Source: Yamagishiella unicocca (Eukaryota; Chlorophyta; Chlorophyceae; Chlamydomonadales; Volvocaceae). Taken from it: DNA of 64,000 nucleotides. Made by a program: the position numbers and the translations under genes. The notes beneath the pieces are model-generated. The model was not told the origin of the DNA. It made no database searches and saw nothing but the letters and a program-made list of their open reading frames with translations. Below are positions 22,301 through 31,099 of the stretch, one piece after another. Numbering within the stretch: position 1 is the first letter of the stretch; the number at the start of each line of letters is the position of its first letter. The stretch covers positions 620,001 to 684,000 of the forward strand of contig BDSL01000010.1 in the NCBI GenBank assembly GCA_003116995.1, in the 5' to 3' direction.

Positions 22301-25300
22301 GCGGACATCGCGGTCCGGTCCCAGTCCCAGTCCTAGTCGGAGTCCCAGTCCCGACCCGCCCGAATACCGACCAGATGCGTGATGGGGGGGTGGGGGGGTT
22401 GGCAAGAAGACCCGCTTACACGACACTGCTCCCCTCCCTGGACATCACGGCTCTCGGCTCTCCCCCCCCCTCCCCTCCCCGCCCCGCCCCTCCCTGGAGT
22501 GCCGGTCGACGCAGGCTGGTGGACGTGACCTTCCTAGACCTGGCGCTGGACAGCGCCCTGCGTACGGCAGTGGAGGGCCACCTGTCGGAGGTAAAGCAGG
22601 CGGTGGCAGACGGCACCGGGATATACATCGCGGCGGCGGCGGGGGCGATGGCGGCGGCGCCGCCAGGCGGGAGCGCCGCCGCCGGCGCTGCCGCCGCTGG
22701 CAGCAGCGGCAGCGCGCGTCCCGGCGGCGGCGCCAGCGGCCGGCCCCCTCCTGGAGCGTTTGCGGCTTCGGAGGCGATGAGCCAGGTGCGTGATGGCGTG
22801 CGGAGCTGAGGGCGGGTAGTGGGGGCGAGTAGTGGGGGGGTAGTGGGGGAGTAGTGGGGGGGGTAGTGGGGGGGAGGGGGATTACAATAAAAGAACCGGT
22901 AACTCGACTGGGGAAATGTAGTGGGGGAGAGGGGGAGGAGGAGGAGGAGGAGGGGGGTTGCAAGGAAAGCCCGTGCACGAAGAAGGAGCAGTGGGGGAGG
23001 AGGAGGAGGGAGAGGGGGGGAGGAGGGGGAAGTCGGGGAAGCACGTTGGGTTTGGGTTTGGGTCACTGTGATTGTCGGTGTGGGCGGAGGGCTAGGGGCG
23101 TGTCAGGAAAGAGGTGCGGGGGCATTGGGGTGCAGATGCGCACCGGGGGTTTAGGGCGTGGTGCTTGACTGTTGCCAATCCGTCGATTGGGGGGGTGGGG
23201 TTGGCAAGAAGACCGGGTGACGCGACATGGGAAAGGGAGGGCGGAGGGCAGAAACCAGCTACCGGCGAATGGGGGGCGTAGGTGCGGCCGGGAGCGCACG
23301 ACTGCACACCTGCAGAGCGGGTGTCGGATGCGGCAGCGAACCGATCCAAACGTAAGCCCCCCCCCCCAAGTTCTCCAGCATGCATCTCCAAACGGCGGTC
23401 CATAACGGTTCTTCCTGTCGTACACGGGTTTTCTCTCCCCCTCCCTCACCCCCGTCTGTTCTAAACGGTTTTTTCTCGCATCCACGGGTCTTCCTCAAAA
23501 CCTCCCCCCCCGCCCCTCTCAGGCCCTTGAGGTGGTTCGCCTGACCGCCGAGAACGCCGCCCTCAGCTGCTGCCCCAATGACGACCTGGTCTACTCCAAC
23601 AAGTGGCTAAGGCTGCTGGTGGCACAGGAGGGTGGGTGGGGGCGGGGGGTTAGCGAGGAAGGCGGGTGACGGGGGGTAAGATTGACAAGAAAATCCGCGA
23701 ATCCACGGCCGACAAACCGAGGGTGGCGACGGTGATGGTCCAGCGGTGACGGGGGGGTACGTCACTCCCCCCCCCCCGAGTCGCTCCCCTCCCACCCCCA
23801 CTTCACGCGATGTCACGCTGCCTAGCCCACGAAGCACCCCCTCACCTCGCGCCCTTTGCGGCCGTCAACCCCAAGTCCAGTAGCCTGCGCGCGCGTGCAG
23901 GTGTCCGAAGGCTATGCACCAGCTACACTTCCCATGTCGAGTTACCGGTTCTTTTAGTAACCCCCCCCCCACCCCGCTCCGCTCCTTAACCCAGTTCTCC
24001 ACCATGCATCTCAAAACGTCTGTGTTCTAAACGGTTCTTTCTCGCATCCACGGGTCTTCCTCGAAACCCCCACCCCGCTCCGCCACCCCCACTCCGCCCC
24101 TGGCAACCCCACCCCACCCCACCCGCCCAAAAGGTCGACATATGACCTTCGTCTTTTGTACCCTCACCCCGGTTCTCCACCATGCATCTTAAAACGTCTG
24201 TGTTCTAAACGGTTTTTTCTCGCATCCACGGGCCTTCCTCAAACCCCCCCCCAGACCCCCGTGACGCCCGCGACCGGCTGCTCCAAGCCCTGGCCATCAC
24301 CGAGCGCCTCAAGCGCTGTCTGTCGGAGCAGGGCACCGCCACCATGGGGCTGCTGCAGCCGGTGGCGGATGCACTGGCGGAGAGGCTGGGGGTCAAGGCG
24401 GTGAGCAACAACACTGGAGGCAGACGGGGCGGGGGGGGGGTTTTGAGGAAGACCCGGGGCGGGGGGGACGGATGCTTGTCCGAGTCGTGCCATGTGTCGG
24501 CAGAGAGGGTTCACTCGGGTGCTGCCGGTATGCTGGATCCAAGCTGGGTCTACGGCTGCCGCCGCGCTCGCTCGCTAGCCTGGTCCGCAGCTCGGATCCG
24601 AGTTCCAACCTTTCCGAGTCCCATGCCCCTGGTGCTCTCATGTCTCCGCCCGCCAGCACCGCAACACTCAAACGATGGCGGTGCTGGTCCCACACGAGCT
24701 GGACACTGCTTGCCTTCGCACCGTAGCGCCTGGTGCTGAGCTGCACCGCTTGCCTTCGCACCGTAGCGCCTGGTGCTGAGCTGCACCGCTTGCCTTCGCA
24801 CCGTAGCGCCTGGTGCTGAGCTGCACCGCTTGCCTTCGCACCGTAGCGCCTGGCGCTGAGCTGCCAGGCGATCCACGCCCCGCAGCCCCGCCAAACGTAT
24901 CCTAATCGACCACTTTTACTTTCCAGCACCGACCTCGGGGTTTCTCCCCGCTCTCACTCTCTCACACACATACACACACACCTCTCCCCCGCCTGCTGCC
25001 CGAAGACAAAGCGCCAGCATTATACCTATGTCGTGTAACCGGTCTTTCTGCCCCCCCCCTCCCCCCCTGCTACTATCCTGTCTTTTTCGCGTTCGCGTCG
25101 CGTCAACGGTTTTCACGCCCCCCCCTCCCCCCGGCCGTGGATTCACAGATTTTTCTTCTCAAAACCCCCCTCCCCCCGGCTGCCGGTAGTCAGTTCCAGT
25201 GCTCCAGCATGCGCCCACAAATTTGGTGTCCGACGACCATGCGCCAACTATCCTGTCTCGTTGCGTAAACCGGTTTTTATACACACACCCCCCCGCCTGC

Positions 25301-27321
25301 TGCTGCTGCTCAGGACGCGGTGTCGTGTGTGGGCGAGGAGGTGGTTCGCGGCACCAGCGGCGCCCCCCTGGCGCAGCTGCTGGCCTTCATGGAGCCGGCG
25401 CTGCGGAGGGCGACTGGAGGCGGGGTGTGGCAGGTGGGGGGGAGGGGTGTGGCAGGTGGCGGGGAGGGGTGAGGCTGGTGGGGGTTTCGAGGAAGACCCG
25501 TGGATGCAGGTGGGGGGGGAGGGGTGTGGCAGGTGACTGGCTGCTAGGAGGGGCAGGGTGTGACTGGCTGCTAGGAGGGGCAGGGAGCTTGGAACGGGGA
25601 GTGAGGGAGGAACTGGGATTGAGCGAGGGAGGGTTCGTTTTCAAAGCTAGCTACGTCAGGCCCTAGGTATGAGCCCCCATGGGGGTAAGACCCCCGCGCG
25701 GCTCTCTCTCCCAGCTGTGCACGGTGCACGGGTCACCGTGCACGGTGACCTATGCTGCTGCCCTCCTGCCATGGGGGGGGGTCGTCAGGGACTGCCGGTC
25801 ACGGCTCGCAGACTTCCATTGCTACGTGCCCCCGGGCCGTTGCGTGCGTGTCACCGTTCCTCCTCAACGGGTACAGGACGGCATCGCTTGTCGTACGCAA
25901 GGCCCCAGCTGTCGTACGCCATCTCCTCGCATCCGAGCCCCCGCTACTGACCCTCCACTGCCCTACCCCCTGCCCCAGCGCCCAACCCTGCAACCTGAAA
26001 CGCGTGTTTTTCGAACGTTTGCTCCTCCCCCTCCTCCTCCGCCTCCCCCTACCCCTCCGCCCCTTACTTCCCCTCCTCCACCTCCTCCTCCTCCTCCTTA
26101 TCCGTCGGTTCGCCGCCCTACTCTGCACCCCGCCCCTGCCCGCCCCCAGATCGTGAGCCGCGGCTACGACCGACCTGTGCTGGCGGGGCGGCTGCGAGTG
26201 GAGCCACGCCTGGAGCCGGTGCAGCACGAGCGGCTGGCGGAGGCCACAGTGCTGCTGGTGGACGGAATCACGGGTGCGAGGGGGATGAGCTGGCGGAGGG
26301 GAGGGGATTACAATAAAAGGACCGGTAACGCGACTGGGGAAATGTAGTGGGTGCATAGCCTTCGGACACCGGGACGTGCGCGCATGGGGAGGGGAGGGAA
26401 GGGGAGGGAGGGGAGGGGAGGGGTCAGTCAGGGCAGGAGCTGGGGGAGGGGAGTGGAGGGGAGGGATGCGCTGGGTCGGTCAGGGCAGGAGCTGGTGCTT
26501 ACTTGCCAGGTAGCTGGCTCGCTGACGGCCGGCAACGGCCGTTGCCGGCCTGCAGCCTCATCCCATGGCGGCACCCCCGGCACCCAGCTGGCGCCCGGAG
26601 CTCTTGTGAGGAGCTGGGCTGCGACCAGCCACCTACGACTCCCGCGCCTGAAGCCTGCCCCTGCTCCCATTTTGCCCGCTGGCGCTCGTGCCGTTCATCC
26701 TGGTCGTCGCTCTCGTCCCGTGCCGCCTGCCGTACTGCCTCCCTGGCAGCTTCCCTGACTTCCTCCCGTGCCGGCTGCCGTGCTGTCTGCCGTGCTTCGC
26801 AGGGTCTGAGGAGATCCCCGAGGGCTGTGTCGCGGTGCTGGTGGGCGGGGGCGGCTGCCCGGACGTGCTGAGCCACAGCGCCGTGCGAGCTCGCAACATG
26901 GGGGTGCTGCTGGCGGGATGCCACAGCCCCGAGGTGGGGGCGGGGGGGAAGGAGGTTGGGCTGGGCGGGGGGGTTGGGGGTTGGGCGGGAGGACCATCTG
27001 GATGCACGGCGCTGGAAGCAACGTCGGCGGCGGTATGTCTCTGCTGGAGGGGCAGGGGTCAGCGGGCAGGGAGCAGGGGTCATGGGGACCCAGGGTGGCC
27101 CTGCAGGGGGGTTAGGGGGGTGCGAGGCTGTGCGCGCAGGTTTGTCCACCAGCCGACCAAACCGAGCGACACCGAGCGACACTGTCCGCGTCTTTCTCCT
27201 CCCCCCCCCGTCCCCCTCCTCGCAGCTGGTCGCCAAGATCAAGTCGCACGCCGGCAGCCGCGTGATGGTGCGGCTGGAGGGGGCGGACGTGCAGGTGAAC
27301 TTCAGCAGCAGCGGGCAGTGA
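14661..27321 (+). CDS. GWD: Alpha-glucan water dikinase lacking the ATP-binding domain (1,255 aa, 20 exons)
   Basis: Exons: 14661-15083, 15701-15769, 16085-16505, 16946-17120, 17708-17951, 18185-18528, 18745-18831, 19217-19481, 19762-19855, 20116-20270, 20452-20533, 20820-21025, 21681-21886, 22515-22785, 23523-23631, 24255-24400, 25314-25433, 26150-26273, 26803-26933, 27226-27321; phases agree throughout. GWD phosphorylates starch in the plastid by passing a phosphate from ATP through a His. Seen here: an Ala/Ser-rich N-terminus that could be a transit peptide; a CBM45 starch-binding module around LHWGCCHGQGQRWH (about residue 277); the conserved core MMEEWHQKLHNNTSPDDVV (residues 679-697); and the phosphohistidine motif VLSHSAVRARN with the catalytic His codon at 26874-26876 (about residue 1205). 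The protein then stops at TGA 27319-27321. The C-terminal nucleotide-binding domain (GMPWPGDEG and RSDSNGEDL motifs) is missing; nothing like it follows on this strand. The stop overlaps a good GTGAGC donor at 27318, so a lost or distant exon is possible. Without that domain the protein should not be able to use ATP by itself. Confidence 0.85.
15985..16032 (+). repeat. Intron repeat family C, copy
   Basis: Core cgtcgtgtaaccgggtcttc followed by a C-rich tract. It lies in dikinase intron 2, just before the acceptor at 16084. Confidence 0.7.
16862..16878. repeat. Interstitial telomere-like motif
   Basis: Reads accctaaaccctaa, the CCCTAAA type, in dikinase intron 3. Confidence 0.7.
16885..16926 (+). 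repeat. Intron repeat family D, copy
   Basis: Core ggtttgtcggccgtggattc then gcggattcccttata and a C tract, about 20 bases before the acceptor of dikinase exon 4. Confidence 0.75.
17085..17295 (+). repeat. Triplicated end of dikinase exon 4 with its splice donor
   Basis: The block gctgcagctgccgtgggagg followed by gacccattcg|gtgagg occurs three times, with donor junctions after 17120, 17204 and 17285, separated by GGGA-rich sequence. Only the first donor keeps frame without a stop, because reading on gives CGG TGA. Confidence 0.85.
17120..17400 (+). repeat. GGGA-rich tract
   Basis: Dense gggagggaggg runs in dikinase intron 4, interrupted by the copies of the exon 4 end. Such G runs could form G-quadruplexes on the plus strand. 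Confidence 0.7.
17395..17475 (+). repeat. Intron repeat family A, full copy
   Basis: Core gaggaagacccgtggatgcg, then aaaaaaccgttt, then gagatgcatgctggagaact. In dikinase intron 4. Confidence 0.85.
18648..18663. other. Perfect 16-bp palindrome before a T-arm-like motif
   Basis: gcaacagcgctgttgc is its own reverse complement. It is followed at about 18675 by gggatcgaatccc, similar to the T-arm/B-box of tRNA genes. No full cloverleaf or A-box can be drawn. In dikinase intron 6. Confidence 0.5.
19113..19137. repeat. Mixed telomere-like motif
   Basis: taaaaccctaaaaccctaaa combines CCCTAAAA and CCCTAAA units, in dikinase intron 7. Confidence 0.75.
19160..19197 (+). repeat. Intron repeat family B, copy
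   Basis: Core atgtcgagtaatcggttatt then ttctgtaaccc. It lies about 20 bases before the acceptor of dikinase exon 8. Confidence 0.7.
20284..20314 (-). repeat. Intron repeat family C, reverse copy
   Basis: Core gaggagacccgtttacacga, the reverse of the family C block, just after the donor of dikinase exon 10. Confidence 0.6.
21616..21655 (+). repeat. Intron repeat family B, copy
   Basis: Core cagtcgagttaccggttctt then tacttgtaacccc, before dikinase exon 13. Confidence 0.75.
22054..22134 (+). repeat. Intron repeat family A, full copy
   Basis: Core cgagggaaacccgtggatgt, aaaaaatcgttt, gagatgcatgcgggagaact. In dikinase intron 13; very close to the copy at 62726-62797. Confidence 0.85.
22398..22428 (-). 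repeat. Intron repeat family C, reverse copy
   Basis: Core ggcaagaagacccgcttaca then cgacact, in dikinase intron 13. Confidence 0.6.
22875..22922 (-). repeat. Intron repeat family B, reverse copy
   Basis: ttacaataaaagaaccggta followed by actcgactgggg, in dikinase intron 14. Nearly identical to the copy at 26304-26349. Confidence 0.8.
23366..23505 (-). repeat. Intron repeat family A, reverse copy with insertion
   Basis: Begins aagttctccagcatgcatct and ends with gcatccacgggtcttcctca. About 50 extra bases in the middle separate the two halves, compared with other copies. Lies just before dikinase exon 15. Confidence 0.75.
23680..23723 (-). repeat. Intron repeat family D, reverse copy
   Basis: cgcgaatccacggccgacaa then accg, the reverse of the family D core, in dikinase intron 15. 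Confidence 0.7.
23929..23967 (+). repeat. Intron repeat family B, copy
   Basis: Core atgtcgagttaccggttctt then ttagtaacccccc, in dikinase intron 15. Confidence 0.8.
23988..24070 (-). repeat. Intron repeat family A, reverse full copy
   Basis: cagttctccaccatgcatct ... gcatccacgggtcttcctcg. One of two reverse copies about 180 bases apart in dikinase intron 15. Confidence 0.85.
24168..24250 (-). repeat. Intron repeat family A, reverse full copy
   Basis: ggttctccaccatgcatctt ... gcatccacgggccttcctca. Its C tract runs straight into the acceptor of dikinase exon 16 at 24253-24254. Confidence 0.85.
24706..24865. repeat. 40-bp tandem repeat, four copies
   Basis: tgccttcgca recurs at 24711, 24751, 24791 and 24831 with almost identical 40-base units; the last copy carries a substitution. 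In dikinase intron 16. Confidence 0.9.
25025..25062 (+). repeat. Intron repeat family C, copy
   Basis: Core tatgtcgtgtaaccggtctt then tctgccccccc, in dikinase intron 16. A D-like copy (cggccgtggattcacagatt) follows at about 25131-25166. Confidence 0.7.
26304..26349 (-). repeat. Intron repeat family B, reverse copy
   Basis: ttacaataaaaggaccggta then acgcgactgggg, in dikinase intron 18. Confidence 0.8.
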
Positions 27322-27349
27322 GCGCGGCAAGGTTGGGAGGGTGCTCGCA

Positions 27350-27555
27350 AGGGGGAGGAGGGGGAGAGTGAGAAGGGGAATGAGGAGGGGGAGGGGGGGA
27401 TGAGGAGGGGAATGAGGAGGGGAAGGAGGAGGGGCAGGAGGAGGGGCAGGAGGAGGGGAAGGAGGAGGGGCAGGAGGAGGGGCAGGAGGAGGGGCAGGAG
27501 AGGGCAGGAGGCAGGAGGAGGGGCAGGAGGAGGGGCAGGAGGAGGGGAATGAGGA
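27350..27555 (+). repeat. Purine-rich minisatellite (gaggaggggcagg type)
   Basis: About 200 bases of near-uninterrupted purine, units of roughly 12-15 bases, starting about 30 bases past the dikinase stop. The read-through frames have no motif. Confidence 0.8.
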
Positions 27556-28102
27556 AGGGGCGAGGTGGGATAGTCGGGTCGCAGGGGTCGGCGAGCAGGG
27601 AGGCGCATCACTTGGTCGGGCGCATTGCCCCAGGCCTGTGGAGTGGACAGTGACTGAAGCACAGAGAGGCTCGGCGGAGTAGCAGCGTGGCCTGAGGCTG
27701 GTGCGTCCGAAGAATGCCGTTGTTCCTGATGCCATACGTTTAGTGGACTAGTGCCGCACCGGTAGTTTGACTCTTGGCAGCTTCAGCTCTATCACGCATT
27801 AAATCGGCGGAACGACGCCCTGATGCGGCTCCTCCGAGTCAGCCAGGTTGTCGTACGCCATACTTGCCCGGCGCGCCGGCGGATCCGACGAAGAGGTCTC
27901 ATTTGTCGCTTCTCCCGCAATCACCTGGCGGTTGATAAGCGGTTGATAGTTATAGCGTACGGCACTTGCATGGAGAGACACGAGCTGCCGTGACTCAATA
28001 GGTGTGGTGGGTGTGGTCGGCAGGCGGGTGTTAGGGCGCAGTCTTGAACTCTTGATGGGGTAGACGGCCAGGACGATCTGCAGTGCCACCACATTTATTT
28101 CA

Positions 28103-28214
28103 GTATCCGGAGCGAAGTATTGGTACCGGTATGGGCTTCCTGCGTCTCTGGGTTTCGGCGGTATACGGAGCGAAGTATTGGTACCGGTTTGGGCTTTCCT
28201 GCGCCTCTGGTTTC
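28103..28214. repeat. Tandem duplication, about 56 bp, two copies
   Basis: cggagcgaagtattggtacc recurs once with flanking gggctt and cctgcg...tctgg blocks; the copies differ at a few sites. Confidence 0.8.
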
Positions 28215-30182
28215 GGCAACCACGTAAGCACGCCACGCTTGGACATTAAGGCAAGGCACGCATTGGCAGGAATTTCCCATGGTACGGCACGTATCCGCAT
28301 GGTACGGCACGTATCCAGGTATCTTGATTTGGCTTTGGCTATCTAGGACGTCGACCCAACGCGCTGCTGCATCATGATGACGCACGCCGGGGCTGTGACC
28401 CTTGGGTCGGTCGTGACGACGCCGACCCCCACATTGCTCGGCTGATTGCAACAGATATCTGCCAGTGATGAGACGGCACTGCCTGACTGCCAATGAGTCC
28501 TAGCTTGCTTGCTATGCTACCCGTTGCTGTGCGTCGTAGACATGGTCATGTTGAATGTGTGACAACCCTCTGAATAATCACGATCACGTCGTTCTAGACA
28601 GCGTTAACAGTAGTAGTAGCACCCCCAGAGCGGAGCCGTTGCCCGTCGCGAGTTGCGTGTGCAGAGGTGTGCCCAGAGGTGTGCCCATTGCTCCCTGTGT
28701 TGTTGTTTGGTAGTGTCCTCTCCTCCCTGTAGCACCTGCCGTATCGTGTCTCCGTTAAGTTGGGCGTGTTGAACGGTTATGTAGCCGCCTTATGGCCTGC
28801 ACGTCACAACCTTGGAGCTATCGTTGGGTTTCCTCCTTTCTGTTTGTACGGTACCGTCTCCTGCTAACGTACATTGTTGCTGCTGCCTGCCCGCCAACTG
28901 GGCGTGCTGCGGTTAATTTCCCAGGATCCCTAAAACCCTAACGGTAAATAAACCGGTTTGTAATAACCGCCCCCAAAACGCTTGGGATGAAAAGTCCTTT
29001 GGATTGGCATTTGCGCCGGCGCACAATAACCCAGTGGTTGATATTTCAGCCGCAGAACCCCCATTTACTGGAGTTGAGCAGGTGTAAAAACATTTCAGCC
29101 ACAGCGTTTGTTGTGGGCCGGCCGGCTCCGCTGGTTTCAAACGGCGCGTGCCGCTGCGTTTGAGTCGTGGGCCGCCGCACATGCCTATGACGTATCGGTC
29201 CTATATGAGCCGTGCCGTAAGGCACCGGTTACGGGGGCATGCGATGGGAGGGGCCTCTAGCCGCCAGCATGCCAGCCGCCCGCTGCCAGCTGCGATCAGC
29301 AAGGGCCCTTGTTAGTTAGCCTGTTTGTTAGATAGTTAGTTAGTTAGTTAGTTGCACCCTTAGGTGTCTCCGTACATCTCGGCGGGATGGCAGCAATTAT
29401 CTCTAGAACAGCAGATGCAGATGCGGGATGTATTTGTCGTCTTGTTGGTGACCCCGCAAGGGACATACACCTGTTGAGGTGTTGTAAGTGCCGACACGCA
29501 AGGTGTTGCACGTACCATGTATGGCAAGTCATTAACTCTGCACACATGTGTGCACCTAAATAATCGGCCACCACAGCCACCACAACTCGCAACCGCCGTC
29601 ACCACCACAGCCACTGTAACCGTTACAACAACCACAATGATTGGGTGTCTTGCCATGTCAGTACCGCTGCCGCCGCGAAAACCACCGCCGCCGCCGCTAC
29701 CAGCACCGCCGGCCCCCGCCTACCACCGCAACCACCACCCCTACCATTGTGAGCACTACCGCAATCACCACCACAACGAGCGCCAGTAGTACAGCTGCTA
29801 GCATCGCTGCTACCACCGCACCCGTCGCCGCTGCCACCGGTAGCACCGCCGCTACCATCATCAGCGCGCCACAGCCGCCGCCACTACACAGTGCTTGCTA
29901 TGCTTTCCAAACTCAAGCGCAATGCACCGTTGCACGCCATTCTCCCGGCCCCATCCCCCCGGCCCCATGCGCCTAGTGCAAGAGATCGTCTCACCCCCCA
30001 AACCCGGGCATCTAGGGCCTGCTCGGCAGACAGGACGTTTCCTGATAGGGGAGCCTCTAGTGCAAATTCCCCCTGGGGTGTTGGCTGCTGCTCTGTGTGC
30101 CTACGGCCTGTCGATTTGGTATTCTGGTGGTTTGCCTTTGTTCCGGTGCAGGTCGGTTTTTGTTTCCTCCGTCTTGTTCAGT

Positions 30183-30246
30183 GTCAGGCGATGCGCCCGA
30201 TGGTTCTACCTCTTGGTCTGGAACCCACTGTAACCGTTACAACAAA
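30183..30246 (-). repeat. Dispersed repeat E, copy 2
   Basis: tcaggcgatgcgcccgatgg followed by the tctggaacccactgtaaccg block, the reverse orientation of the 8738 copy. A partial copy of the palindromic part is at about 29609-29640. Confidence 0.75.
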
Positions 30247-31099
30247 AGGACGTTGAAGGATGATCTACTTATCGGATCGTGCTTTTTACGACGTTCCTCC
30301 TAACAATTGGCGTTCGATCGAACCTGTCGCATATGTCAGTGTTAGGACGCCGGTCCAATTTCTTTCAGCGAGTTTACGTGTGTACGTGTGTAACTGCGGA
30401 GCAGGTACGAGGGACCACATTCTCCATGTCAGGGGAAATGGGCTCCGAAACTCGGCTTTGAAGCCCTCCCGGTACTGCGTGTTCACTGCTGGAACCATTC
30501 ATACTTGTACTTCTTGGGTCCCTGTAACGTCCCCAGACAAAGGATTCGTTGTGTTTGATGGAAATGTTACAAGCGCAGCGCGCGGTGAGTTGATTGTGGC
30601 GTGCCGGCTACCCCTATCCGGTGGGTCAGCTCACACCACATTCCAAGTCGTGCCATCACAGTGGGAGGACCTTGCGCCACAAGCATTGGGCTTGGCCGCT
30701 GCGGTCCTTCTACAGCGGCGCCTTCACCCCGAAGCAGCTCCTCATCACGCAAGCTCATGCCGCGCCCTTCGTCCGCCCCACCGCCCTGTCGCAGGCTCAC
30801 GCAACGAAGCGCCCTGGCCTTTGAAAAAGCCTCACAGGACAACGTGCTCCAGTTCCGGGCGAAAGCACACCCACCACATCCCCTCACCCCCTTCCCCTGA
30901 ATGCCGAGCGTTCACCTCCGGGGGGCCCATTCATAGCGGCAACCTCCCTTCCCTTATTCAATTCCCACGACACACCCAGCATCCCGCCCCAGCACCATCA
31001 TGGCCGTATGGTCTTGCCCACCGATGCCCCTAGACCCAGTCAGTCATTTTCCGCTACGAATTGTACGACTGGTACGACTTGTACGACGGCTGAAGCAGC

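Larger units (their letters stand above)
27322..31099. other. Gap after the dikinase; no gene supported
   Basis: I looked here for the missing dikinase ATP-binding domain on the plus strand and found none of its motifs. The stretch holds a purine-rich minisatellite (27350-27555), a short tandem duplication (28103-28214), a telomere-like motif near 28927-28942 and a dispersed repeat E copy at 30183-30246. Thr/Pro-rich open frames at 29500-30000 come from simple ACC repeats. Confidence 0.5.

Noticed and set aside
29500..30000. Thr/Pro-rich coding region
   Set aside because: Arises from ACC/CCA simple repeats; no start, signal or splice partner.
30260..31033. Plus-strand open frame of 257 residues
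   Set aside because: Crosses into the 3' flank of the ShKT gene, has no motif and no consistent codon pattern.
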